DNA of 64,000 nt. It comes from Variovorax paradoxus (lineage in GTDB: Bacteria > Pseudomonadota > Gammaproteobacteria > Burkholderiales > Burkholderiaceae_C). A program made the translations under genes and the position numbers. The stretch is from NCBI RefSeq assembly GCF_030815975.1, contig NZ_JAUSXL010000002.1, positions 3,150,501-3,214,500 on the forward strand, given 5' to 3'. Numbering within the stretch: the first letter of the stretch is position 1; each line of letters begins with the position of its first letter. The notes under the pieces were generated by a model that worked only from the letters and a program-made list of their open reading frames with translations, was not told the origin of the DNA and did no database searches. Positions 45,879 to 53,563 of this stretch are shown one piece after another.

Positions 45879-46799
45879 ATGATGCTGACGAGCGCACTTC
45901 CAGACCACGAAGACCTGATGCAACGCATCGCCCGCGACTTGATCGACAGCTATGACGAGGAGCTCGAGCTGGAGATCGAAGACCGCAACATCGACGGCCT
46001 CGACCCCGCCGCGCATTCGGGCGACAAGGCCGCACGCCAGGCCTACTTCAAGGAACTGTTCCGGCTGCAGGGCGAGCTCGTGAAGCTGCAGGACTGGGTG
46101 CAGCACAGCAAGCAGAAGGTGGTCATTCTTTTCGAGGGCCGCGACGCGGCGGGCAAGGGCGGCGTCATCAAGCGCATCACCCAGCGCCTGAATCCGCGCG
46201 TGGCCCGCGTGGCCGCGCTGCCCGCGCCCAACGACCGCGAACGCACGCAGTGGTACTTCCAGCGCTATGCCGCGCACCTGCCGGCCGCCGGCGAGATGGT
46301 GCTGTTCGACCGCAGCTGGTACAACCGCGCCGGCGTGGAGCGCGTGATGGGCTTCTGCACCGACGACGAGTACGAGGAATTCTTTCGCACCGTGCCGGAG
46401 TTCGAGAAGATGCTGGTGCGCTCGGGCATCAAGCTCATCAAGTACTGGTTCTCCATCACCGACGACGAGCAGCACATGCGCTTTCTCGGCCGCATCCACG
46501 ATCCGCTCAAGCAGTGGAAGCTCAGCCCCATGGATCTCGAAAGCCGCCGCCGCTGGGAGGAATACACCAAGGCGAAGGAAATCATGCTGGAGCGCACCCA
46601 CATTGCGGAGGCGCCATGGTGGGTGGTGCAGGCGGTCGACAAGAAGAAGGCGCGCCTGAACTGCATCAGCCACCTGCTGGGCCAGCTGCCCTACCAGGAG
46701 GTGCCGCATCCGCCGGTGGAACTGCCCGCGCGCGAACGCCATGCCGACTATCTGCGCCAGCCGGTGCCGGCCAGCATGGTCGTGCCGGAGATCTACTAG
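45879..46799 (+). CDS. ppk2: Polyphosphate kinase 2
   Basis: 306 residues. Walker A is FEGRDAAGKGGVIKRI, followed by PNDRERTQWYFQRYAAHLPA and the lid-region FDRSWYNRAGVERVMGFC, all diagnostic of class I PPK2 that phosphorylates nucleoside diphosphates with polyphosphate. The N-terminus (MLTSALPDHEDLMQRIARDL) and acidic ELELEIED are typical. Two adjacent ATGs (45879, 45882) are possible starts; neither has a clear Shine-Dalgarno. Confidence 0.93.
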   Translation: MMLTSALPDHEDLMQRIARDLIDSYDEELELEIEDRNIDGLDPAAHSGDKAARQAYFKELFRLQGELVKLQDWVQHSKQKVVILFEGRDAAGKGGVIKRITQRLNPRVARVAALPAPNDRERTQWYFQRYAAHLPAAGEMVLFDRSWYNRAGVERVMGFCTDDEYEEFFRTVPEFEKMLVRSGIKLIKYWFSITDDEQHMRFLGRIHDPLKQWKLSPMDLESRRRWEEYTKAKEIMLERTHIAEAPWWVVQAVDKKKARLNCISHLLGQLPYQEVPHPPVELPARERHADYLRQPVPASMVVPEIY

Positions 46800-46840
46800 G
46801 GCCTTTTTTGGACCGCCGGTGCTTTGCGTCACACTGCGCC

Positions 46841-47908
46841 ATGGCCCGCCGTTCCACCGCTTCCCTGTTCGCCCGCGCGTATGAGCGCAACCTGAAGGCC
46901 CTTACCAAGATCACGCTCGGCAACAGCAAGCGCGTGACGGGCCGGATGCAGCGCGCAACCGCCAAGCGGCTCAAGCCGCCGCCGGGCAAGGGCGACTGGC
47001 TCGGCGGCATGGCGCTGGGCCCCGGCGGCGCGCGCGGCTATCACCTGTTCCGCCCGGCCGATCTCAAGCTGGCGCCCGGCGAGAAACTGCCGCTCATGGT
47101 CATGCTGCACGGCTGCGGCCAGACCGGGCGCGACTTTGCGGCCAGCACGCGCATGAACGCGCTTGCCGTGCGCCAGCGCTTCCTGGTGCTCTACCTGGAG
47201 CAGGACAGGCTGGCCCATCCCCAAGGCTGCTGGAACTGGTATGAGCGGCGATCCGGCAAGGCCGACGCCGAGGCCGCCACCTTGATGGCGGCCATCGACC
47301 AGGCCTCGATGCTCTATCCCGTGGATCGTGAACGCATCGCGCTGGCGGGCCTGTCGGCCGGGGCCAGCATGGCGGCGCTGCTGGCCACGCGCTATCCGGC
47401 GCGCTTTCGCGCCGTGGTCATGCATTCGGGGGTGGCGCCGGGCGCCGCGAAATCCTCGGCCACGGCCCTGGGCGCGATGCGCGGGCAGCACACGCCGCCG
47501 ATGCCGACCACCGCGGTCGGCAAGGCCATGGGCGCAGCCGCCGTGTTCGCGAGCTTGCCGCCGATGCTGGTGATCCATGGCGAAGCCGATGCCGTGGTGG
47601 CACCGAGCAATGCCATCAGCAGCGCGGCCGTGTGGGCCACGGCCGTGGGCGCCAAGCCGGGGCCCGCGCGCACGCTTCAGCGCGGCAAGCGGCACGCCAT
47701 GCGGCTGACCGAGTTCCGGCGCAAGGGCCGCACGCTGGTCGTGCTGTGCGAGATCGCAGGACTCGGGCATGCCTGGAGCGGCGGCACTGCCGCTACGCTT
47801 TTCAGCGACCCGGCCGGGCCCGATGCCACGCGCATGGTCTGGGCCTTTGCGGCGGCGCAGTTCAGGCGCGCGGCCAGCACCAAGGCGGGCCTTCCAGCGA
47901 ACGCCTAG
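46841..47908 (+). CDS. PHB depolymerase-family esterase
   Basis: 355 residues. Alpha/beta hydrolase of the LpqC/esterase PHB depolymerase type: oxyanion region MVMLHGCGQTGRDFAASTRM, GCWNWYERRSGKADAEAATL, nucleophile Ser in ALAGLSAGASMAALLATRYP, Asp/Glu region MLVIHGEADAVV, and a catalytic His in GLGHAWSGG. There is no obvious signal peptide, so it may be intracellular; the start region is basic. Substrates may be short polyesters or aromatic esters. Confidence 0.88.
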   Translation: MARRSTASLFARAYERNLKALTKITLGNSKRVTGRMQRATAKRLKPPPGKGDWLGGMALGPGGARGYHLFRPADLKLAPGEKLPLMVMLHGCGQTGRDFAASTRMNALAVRQRFLVLYLEQDRLAHPQGCWNWYERRSGKADAEAATLMAAIDQASMLYPVDRERIALAGLSAGASMAALLATRYPARFRAVVMHSGVAPGAAKSSATALGAMRGQHTPPMPTTAVGKAMGAAAVFASLPPMLVIHGEADAVVAPSNAISSAAVWATAVGAKPGPARTLQRGKRHAMRLTEFRRKGRTLVVLCEIAGLGHAWSGGTAATLFSDPAGPDATRMVWAFAAAQFRRAASTKAGLPANA

Positions 47909-48831
47909 GCGGCAGCGCCGCTGCGCGCCGCGGCACGCCATGCGCCCGGTGCCATGCCCATCCGGCGCTTGAAGGCCTTGCTGAAGGCGGCTTCCGATTC
48001 GTAGCCCACCGCGCCTGCAATCGCGCCGACGGCCGCATGGCCCTGGCCGAGCATGTTGCCGGCCCTGAACATGCGCCAGTGCGTCAGGTAGTCGAGCGGC
48101 GCCTGCCCCACCTTTTCGCGGAAGCGCTGCGCGAATGCCGAGCGCGACAGGCTGGCGGCCGAGGCCAGCGTCTCCACCGTCCAGTCGCGTGCCATGTCCT
48201 TGTGCATGGCGCGCAGCGCGGCGCCGATGCGCGTGTCGGCCAGCGCGCCCAGCCAGCCCGCCTGCGCCTGGCCTTGCGTGGCGGCGTGCGCGCGCACCGC
48301 CTGCACGAACACGATGTCGGCCAGCCGGCTCACGAGCAGGCCCGAGCCCAGGCCCGGCTCACCCGTTTCCATCGCCAGCAGCTGCAGCGTGCCCTGCAGC
48401 GCGATGGCGCGCGCCTCTTCCATCTTCACGTGCAGCAGCACCGGCAGCAGGTCGAGCAGCGGCCGGGCCGCGCGCTGGTCGAAATGGAACCAGCCGCAGA
48501 TCACCGAGGCCGCGGTGCCGGTGCCGCCCAGTTCGACCACGCCGCCGATGCGGTCGCGCACCACCGAGGCACAACTGACCGTGGGCGTGTCCGGATGGTC
48601 GCGCAACACATAGGGCGTGCCATGCGCCAGCACATAGCAGTCGCCCGCGGCCAGGGCCACAGGCTGCGCCACGCCCGGCACTTCGAGCAGGCAGCTGCCG
48701 CGCACCACCAAGCCGAAGCGGGCGCTCTCTCCGCCAGCCAGGCTCACGCCCCACGGCGCGCGCGCCTCGAGCCGCGCATAGAGCGCGCTGCGTACGCGCA
48801 TGGCGGCGAACACGTCATCGAGTGGGTCCAT
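47905..48831 (-). CDS. AraC-family transcriptional regulator
   Basis: 308 residues from MDPLDDVFAAMRVRSALYAR. The N-terminal cupin-type domain (CLLEVPGVAQPVALAAGDCY, WFHFDQRAARPLL) is followed by the double helix-turn-helix: TVETLASAASLSRSAFAQRF and VGAIAGAVGYESEAAFSKAF. It shares its stop with the convergent esterase in the palindrome CTAG (47905-47908). It is divergent from the NTF2-like and MFS genes, its likely targets. Confidence 0.9.
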   Translation of the reverse strand: MDPLDDVFAAMRVRSALYARLEARAPWGVSLAGGESARFGLVVRGSCLLEVPGVAQPVALAAGDCYVLAHGTPYVLRDHPDTPTVSCASVVRDRIGGVVELGGTGTAASVICGWFHFDQRAARPLLDLLPVLLHVKMEEARAIALQGTLQLLAMETGEPGLGSGLLVSRLADIVFVQAVRAHAATQGQAQAGWLGALADTRIGAALRAMHKDMARDWTVETLASAASLSRSAFAQRFREKVGQAPLDYLTHWRMFRAGNMLGQGHAAVGAIAGAVGYESEAAFSKAFKRRMGMAPGAWRAAARSGAAA

Positions 48832-48958
48832 GGAAGCTCCTGTGGCGGTGGACGAATGGACAAGATTGTCGGCTTTACGGGCATTCACTGTCCACCCTTG
48901 ATGCCGGAAACTGCGGTTTCGCGCTTCCGCTTCGCGAAGCCAGCAAGGACTCCCCATC

Positions 48959-49345
48959 ATGACCACCAGCATCTCTTTTGCCGAACTCGCCGATCGCTAC
49001 GTCGCCGCCTGGAACGAGACGGACGCCGCAGCGCGCCGGGCCGCCATCGCCCGGCTGTGGGTGCCCGAAGGCGAGCACTACGTGCGCACCCTGCAGGTGA
49101 AGGGCTACGAGGCCTTGGAGCAGCGCGTCATCGGCTCGCATGAAAAGAACGTGCAGGGCGGCGGCTTTCGTTTTGTGGCCGCGGGCGATGCGCAGTTCCT
49201 GCACGGCACGGTGATGTTCCATTGGCACATGGTTCCGGCCGCCGGCGGGCCCATCGCCGCGCTCGGCCTGGAGTTTCTCCTGCTCGCCGAGGACGGCCGC
49301 ATCGCGGTGGACTACCAGTTCATCCTGCCGACGCCCGCTGCCTGA
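48959..49345 (+). CDS. NTF2-like (SnoaL-type) protein
   Basis: 128 residues with the cone-shaped fold signature: SFAELADRYVAAWNETDAAA, ARLWVPEGEHYVR, HEKNVQGGGFRF and FHWHMVPAAGGPIAALGLEF. Similar proteins act as small isomerases, dehydratases or stress-related binding proteins. It is divergent from the AraC gene by 127 nt and is followed after 63 nt by an exporter, so the three genes probably form one regulated unit. Confidence 0.85.
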   Translation: MTTSISFAELADRYVAAWNETDAAARRAAIARLWVPEGEHYVRTLQVKGYEALEQRVIGSHEKNVQGGGFRFVAAGDAQFLHGTVMFHWHMVPAAGGPIAALGLEFLLLAEDGRIAVDYQFILPTPAA

Positions 49346-49408
49346 GCCCGGCGATGACCTCCGAGGTCATTGCCGTGGCGCCGCCCCAACCCAACACTCG
49401 AAGCCATC

Positions 49409-50878
49409 ATGTCGCAGTCATCCAACATCGCTGCTCCGGCAGCCCCGCTCGGTTCCGCCGCCAGCCGCGGCGCCGGCACTCTCGGCCTCTGGGTCATGCT
49501 CAGCGGCACCTTCCTGGTGGTGCTGGACTTCTTCATCGTCAACGTGGCGCTGCCCTCGATGCAGCGCGAGCTGCACGCCTCCGCCGGCACCTTGCAGATG
49601 GTGGTGGCGGGCTACGGCCTGGCCACGGCCGCGGGGCTGGTGACCGGCGGGCGGCTCGGCGACATGTTCGGCCGGCGCCGCATGTTCATGCTGGGCCTGC
49701 TGCTGTTCACGCTGGCGTCCGCTGCCTGCGGCCTGGCGCCCAATGCCGAGCTGCTGGTGGCAGCCCGCGTGCTGCAGGGCCTGGCCGGTGCGCTGCTGCA
49801 GCCGCAGGTGCTGGCGATGATCGGCCTGGCCTACACCGGCGACAGCCGTGCGCGCGCCTTTGCGGCCTACGGGCTCACGCTGGGCCTGGGCGCCACGCTT
49901 GGCCAGCTGGTGGGCGGGTTGCTGATCCATGCCGACCTGGCCGGACTCGGCTGGCGCAGTTGCTTCCTGATCAACCTGCCGATCGGCCTGCTGGCGCTGG
50001 TGCTTGCGCCGCGCGTGATTCCCCCGCTGGCGAACAACAGCGGCAACAGCCGGCTCGACCTGGCCGGCATGCTGCTGGTGGCGGCCAGCTCCGTGGCCGT
50101 GGTGCTGCCGCTGGTCGAGGGCCGCGAGCAGGGCTGGCCGCTGTGGAGCTGGCTGTGCCTTGCGGCCGCAGTGCCGTTGTGGGCCGTGTTCGCGCGCCAG
50201 CAGCAAAGGCTCGCGGCACGCGGCGGCGCGCCGCTGGTGGCGCCGGCGTTGCTGGCCAACAGCCGCTTCGTCACGGGGCTTTTCACCACGTTGGCCTTCT
50301 ACATCGGCAATGCCTCGTTCTACTTCGTGCTTGCGCTTTATCTGCAGCAGGGCCTTGCGCTGGATCCGCTCGGCTCGGGCCTGGTCTTCACCGCGCTGGC
50401 CATCGGCTTCTTCGCCACCTCAATGGCCGGGGCGCGGCTTGCACGCCGCTTCGGCGGCAGGCCGCCCATTGCGCTCGGCGCCCTCGTGCTGGCCGCGGGG
50501 CATGCGCTGCAGCTTGTCAACGTTGCGGGGTGGCCGGGCCATGCGCATGTGGTGGCGTGGATGGTGCCGCTGCTGGCCCTGCAGGGCGCCGGCCTCGGCA
50601 TGGTGATGGCACCGCTGGTGTCGACCGTGCTGGCCGGGCTGCCTGCGCAGCATGCAGGCGTGGCCTCGGGCGTGCTGTCGATGGTGCAGCAGGCGGGCAA
50701 CGCGCTGGGGGTGGCGCTGATCGGTATCCTGTTCTACGGGCGGCTGGGCAGTTTGTCGGAGGCGCCGGCTTATGCGGGGGCATTCGGCGCGGCCCTGGCT
50801 TACTTGACCATCTCTGCACTGACTGTGGCCGTACTGCATCGAAGGGGCGAGGCAGCATCAGGTGAAGGTTCAGAGTGA
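49409..50878 (+). CDS. MFS transporter, DHA2 (EmrB/QacA-like) family
   Basis: 489 residues with 14 hydrophobic segments. Diagnostic motifs are LDFFIVNVALPSMQRELHAS in helix 1, RLGDMFGRRRMFMLGLLLFT after helix 2, and RVLQGLAGALLQPQVLAMIG (motif C region). Start 49409 is chosen over ATG 49370 since the family's N-terminus fits it. Likely exports a small toxic compound. Its end overlaps the convergent HEPN gene by 9 nt. Confidence 0.9.
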   Translation: MSQSSNIAAPAAPLGSAASRGAGTLGLWVMLSGTFLVVLDFFIVNVALPSMQRELHASAGTLQMVVAGYGLATAAGLVTGGRLGDMFGRRRMFMLGLLLFTLASAACGLAPNAELLVAARVLQGLAGALLQPQVLAMIGLAYTGDSRARAFAAYGLTLGLGATLGQLVGGLLIHADLAGLGWRSCFLINLPIGLLALVLAPRVIPPLANNSGNSRLDLAGMLLVAASSVAVVLPLVEGREQGWPLWSWLCLAAAVPLWAVFARQQQRLAARGGAPLVAPALLANSRFVTGLFTTLAFYIGNASFYFVLALYLQQGLALDPLGSGLVFTALAIGFFATSMAGARLARRFGGRPPIALGALVLAAGHALQLVNVAGWPGHAHVVAWMVPLLALQGAGLGMVMAPLVSTVLAGLPAQHAGVASGVLSMVQQAGNALGVALIGILFYGRLGSLSEAPAYAGAFGAALAYLTISALTVAVLHRRGEAASGEGSE

Positions 50879-51298
50879 CGGGAGTGCGGAGAGCTTCGAG
50901 GCTACATGCTTGGATGCGGCGATCAAATCACGGACGATGCGTTCATCGACATTCATGTCGCCTTCGTATTCGCCAAGATTCCGTATCTCATGGCCTTTGG
51001 CCAACACGCGCCACACCTCAGGCCCCAGTCCCAATGTATGCGGCAGTACCTGAAAGACGATGAAGCGATTGCTCGATCGATAGCCGTGCCAGCGAAGCGC
51101 CGCGAGGCACATCGCGTGTGCTGCGTTGTAGACCAGATCGAACCGGCTTTCGAGCGACAGCCGGGCCACCTGCGCATCTTCCAGCCGGGCCAGGCCGGAA
51201 CGCATCAACCCCGCGAATTCGCGGGCGTCCGGCGGTTCGGCGGAGAGTGGCTTCGTAGGGCCGCAGAGGTTTTCAAGTGGCGAGGGCATCCGCGTCAC
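50870..51298 (-). CDS. HEPN-domain protein, partner of MNT nucleotidyltransferase
   Basis: 142 residues, mostly helical: LMRSGLARLEDAQVARLSLE, RFDLVYNAAHAMCLAALRWH, then VLPHTLGLGPEVWRVLAKGH and ERIVRDLIAASKHVASKL. This matches HEPN proteins encoded beside minimal nucleotidyltransferases. The canonical RNase motif R-x4-6-H is not evident; the region instead reads HEIRNLGEYEGDMN. Start is GTG 51298 (26-nt overlap with the upstream gene) or ATG 51289. A toxin-antitoxin or regulatory pair is inferred. Confidence 0.75.
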   Translation of the reverse strand: MTRMPSPLENLCGPTKPLSAEPPDAREFAGLMRSGLARLEDAQVARLSLESRFDLVYNAAHAMCLAALRWHGYRSSNRFIVFQVLPHTLGLGPEVWRVLAKGHEIRNLGEYEGDMNVDERIVRDLIAASKHVASKLSALPSL

Positions 51299-51902
51299 CG
51301 ATGATCCAAAGCTTGGGTTGCTCCAGGACGCGGCTCACGAAAGACTCGCCTTCCTTGCGTTTTCGCATCAGTTCTTTTCTTGTGAACATGGTCGGATTCA
51401 CTGTACGGCCAAGGCGCGCAGAGGCTGCGTCGAGCGCAAGAAAAAGATCCGAATACGCAAGTTCTTCACTGATCAGAAGCAGATCGATGTCGCTCGCTGC
51501 GGTGTCGCTTTTTTTGGCGACCGAGCCGAACACGAAGGCTGCCTCGATCTTTTCCGCAAAGGGTTCCAACGCGTCGCGCAGCGGGCCCGCAAGTCCGAAG
51601 GTCTTGCGAACGATGCCGCTCAATTCATCGTAGATCGGGGCCGCAGCATTCGCCTGGTAGTGCTTCTGATTGCCGACGCGCGAGGTGACGAGCAGGCCGC
51701 TGTCGGTCAGTTGCTTGAGTTCACGTTGCACGGCGCCGGACCCCGCGCCGGTAAGCTTGATCAATTCGCTTGAAAAGAAACTGCGGTCCGGTTGGCCGAA
51801 GAGGTAACCGAGCACGCGCTGTTGAGTGGTCGTGAAAAGGGCATCCCCCAGGCTGGCGGGCTTTTCGACGTGCGTTCCTGGTGAAGGTGTGGACTTACCC
51901 AT
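51273..51902 (-). CDS. Winged-helix plus MNT-type nucleotidyltransferase
   Basis: 209 residues from ATG 51902. The N-terminal half is a winged helix (GDALFTTTQQRVLGYLFGQP, SELIKLTGAGSGAVQRELKQ, SGLLVTSRVGNQKHYQAN). The C-terminal half is a minimal nucleotidyltransferase with GSVAKKSDTAASDIDLLLIS, matching G-S-x10-D-x-D. The second gene encodes its HEPN partner. In MntA/HepT systems the nucleotidyltransferase neutralises HEPN by adenylation; fusion of a DNA-binding domain suggests self-regulation at the palindrome over its start. Confidence 0.85.
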   Translation of the reverse strand: MGKSTPSPGTHVEKPASLGDALFTTTQQRVLGYLFGQPDRSFFSSELIKLTGAGSGAVQRELKQLTDSGLLVTSRVGNQKHYQANAAAPIYDELSGIVRKTFGLAGPLRDALEPFAEKIEAAFVFGSVAKKSDTAASDIDLLLISEELAYSDLFLALDAASARLGRTVNPTMFTRKELMRKRKEGESFVSRVLEQPKLWIIGDADALAT

Positions 51903-51929
51903 TTTGGGTATTATAAAACCCAAAATGGG
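51898..51929 (-). promoter_or_regulatory. Palindromic operator with -10 box at the nucleotidyltransferase start
   Basis: CCCATTTTGGGT (51898-51909) and ACCCAAAATGGG (51918-51929) are perfect 12-bp inverted arms. On the minus strand the 8-nt spacer and its edge carry TATAAT (51915-51910), a perfect -10. It ends 7 nt before the ATG at 51902, so transcription would begin at or next to the A of the start codon. No Shine-Dalgarno is visible. No good -35 is seen. Confidence 0.65.
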
Positions 51930-52147
51930 CTTTTGATGCAAGCCGATCTGGCCGAAGTGGCAAGAAGCAAAACGGCCATGAACGCAAGAAAGTACGCGGT
52001 TCGCTGCAATCCCGGCCGGCCGCCCTGAGTACCTCCGTGTACGCCACCCGGCGTATTTCTCGCGGGCGGGCGAATCCGCAGACTCCCCTCCATCGTCCGG
52101 CCCGTCCCCGGCGACCAGGTTTCAACCACCCCGGAGCAGGAGTCCAC

Positions 52148-53416
52148 ATGCAACGTCGTTTCACCCTCAAGGCGCTCACCGCCGCTGTCGCCCTGGCCAG
52201 CATCTCCGCTGCGCCGGCCTTTGCCGCCGACACCATCAAGGTCGGCGTGCTGCACTCGCTGTCGGGCACGATGGCCATCTCGGAAACCGTGTTGAAAGAC
52301 ACGGTGCTGATGGCCATCGACGACATCAACAAGAAGGGCGGCGTGCTGGGCAAGCAGCTCGAGCCCGTGGTGGTCGACCCGGCTTCCAACTGGCCGCTGT
52401 TCGCTGAAAAAACCAAGCAGCTGCTCGGCCAGGACAAGGTGTCGGTGATCTTCGGCTGCTGGACCTCGGTGTCGCGCAAGTCGGTGCTGCCGGTGGTCGA
52501 GGAAATGAACGGCCTGCTGTTCTATCCGGTGCAGTACGAAGGCGAAGAACTCAGCAAGAACGTGTTTTACACGGGCGCTGCGCCCAACCAGCAAGCCATT
52601 CCAGCGGTCGACTACCTGATGAGCAAGGAAGGCGGCGGTGCCAAGCGCTGGGTGCTGCTGGGCACCGACTACGTGTACCCCCGCACCACCAACAAGATCC
52701 TGCGCGCCTACCTCAAGAGCAAGGGCGTGAAGGACACCGACATCGACGAGAAGTACACCCCCTTCGGCCACAGCGACTACCAGACCATCGTCGCCGACAT
52801 CAAGAAGTTCTCGGCCGGCGGCAAGACCGCAGTGGTGTCGACCATCAACGGCGACTCCAACGTGCCGTTCTACAAGGAACTCGGCAACGCCGGCCTCAAG
52901 GCCAAGGACGTGCCGGTGGTGGCCTTCTCGGTGGGCGAGGAAGAACTGCGCGGCGTGGACACCAAGCCGCTGGTCGGCCACCTCGCTGCATGGAACTACT
53001 TCATGTCGATCAAGAACCCGACCAACACGGCGTTCATCAAGCAGTGGAGCGACTACGCCAAGGCCAAGAACATCGCCGGCCACAAGGACAAGCCGCTCAC
53101 CAACGATCCGATGGAAGCCACCTGGATCGGCATCCACATGTGGAAGCAGGCGGTCGAGAAGGCCAAGAGCACCGACACCGACAAGGTGATCGCAGCGATG
53201 GCCGGCCAGACCTTCACGGCTCCCTCGGGCATCGTCTCGAAGATGGACGAGAAGAACCATCACCTGCACAAGAGCGTGTTCATCGGCGAGATCAAGGCCG
53301 ACGGCCAGTTCGGCGTGGTGTGGAAGACGCCGGGCCCGGTGAAGGCCAAGCCTTGGAGTCCGTACATCGAAGGCAACGACAAGAAGCCGGATCAGCCGGC
53401 TGGCAAGTCGCTGTAA
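52148..53416 (+). CDS. urtA: Urea ABC transporter substrate-binding protein
   Basis: 422 residues. Signal peptide MQRRFTLKALTAAVALASIS with cleavage near AFA-A; the RRFTLK string is close to a Tat motif. The mature part starts DTIKVGVLHSLSGTMAISET, diagnostic of UrtA, with ASNWPLFAEKTKQLL and FGCWTSVSRKSVLPVVEEMN. It binds urea in the periplasm. Start 52148 has AGGAG 7 nt upstream; an in-frame ATG at 52037 is too far upstream of the signal peptide. Confidence 0.95.
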   Translation: MQRRFTLKALTAAVALASISAAPAFAADTIKVGVLHSLSGTMAISETVLKDTVLMAIDDINKKGGVLGKQLEPVVVDPASNWPLFAEKTKQLLGQDKVSVIFGCWTSVSRKSVLPVVEEMNGLLFYPVQYEGEELSKNVFYTGAAPNQQAIPAVDYLMSKEGGGAKRWVLLGTDYVYPRTTNKILRAYLKSKGVKDTDIDEKYTPFGHSDYQTIVADIKKFSAGGKTAVVSTINGDSNVPFYKELGNAGLKAKDVPVVAFSVGEEELRGVDTKPLVGHLAAWNYFMSIKNPTNTAFIKQWSDYAKAKNIAGHKDKPLTNDPMEATWIGIHMWKQAVEKAKSTDTDKVIAAMAGQTFTAPSGIVSKMDEKNHHLHKSVFIGEIKADGQFGVVWKTPGPVKAKPWSPYIEGNDKKPDQPAGKSL

Positions 53417-53424
53417 GCGTGTTT

Positions 53425-53540
53425 CTCCCTCCCCTTTCGGGGGAGGGCAGGGGTGGGGGCAAGCGGCGGTCGAACTGGTCACTGCGCCTGAACGGGCGCC
53501 GCGTGCCCCCACCCCAACCCTCCCCCGGAAGGGGAGGGAG
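53425..53540. repeat. Paired 37-nt inverted repeat between urtA and urtB
   Basis: Arms 53425-53461 and 53504-53540 match as reverse complements at 34 of 37 positions around a 42-nt loop whose ends (GCGGCG and CGCCGC) can pair too. Each arm is a hairpin in itself. Same unit as at 27579-27692 and 57291-57327. It starts 9 nt after the urtA stop. Confidence 0.9.
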
Positions 53541-53563
53541 CCTTACCAACTTCCATTCTCAAG

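Noticed and set aside
46800..46840. T-run after ppk2 (CCTTTTTTGG) as a terminator
   Set aside because: No stem of useful length precedes the T-run.
51930..52147. Possible sigma54 promoter (TGGCA-like) upstream of urtA
   Set aside because: GTGGCAAGAAGCAAAA lacks the correct GG-to-GC spacing of a -24/-12 element.
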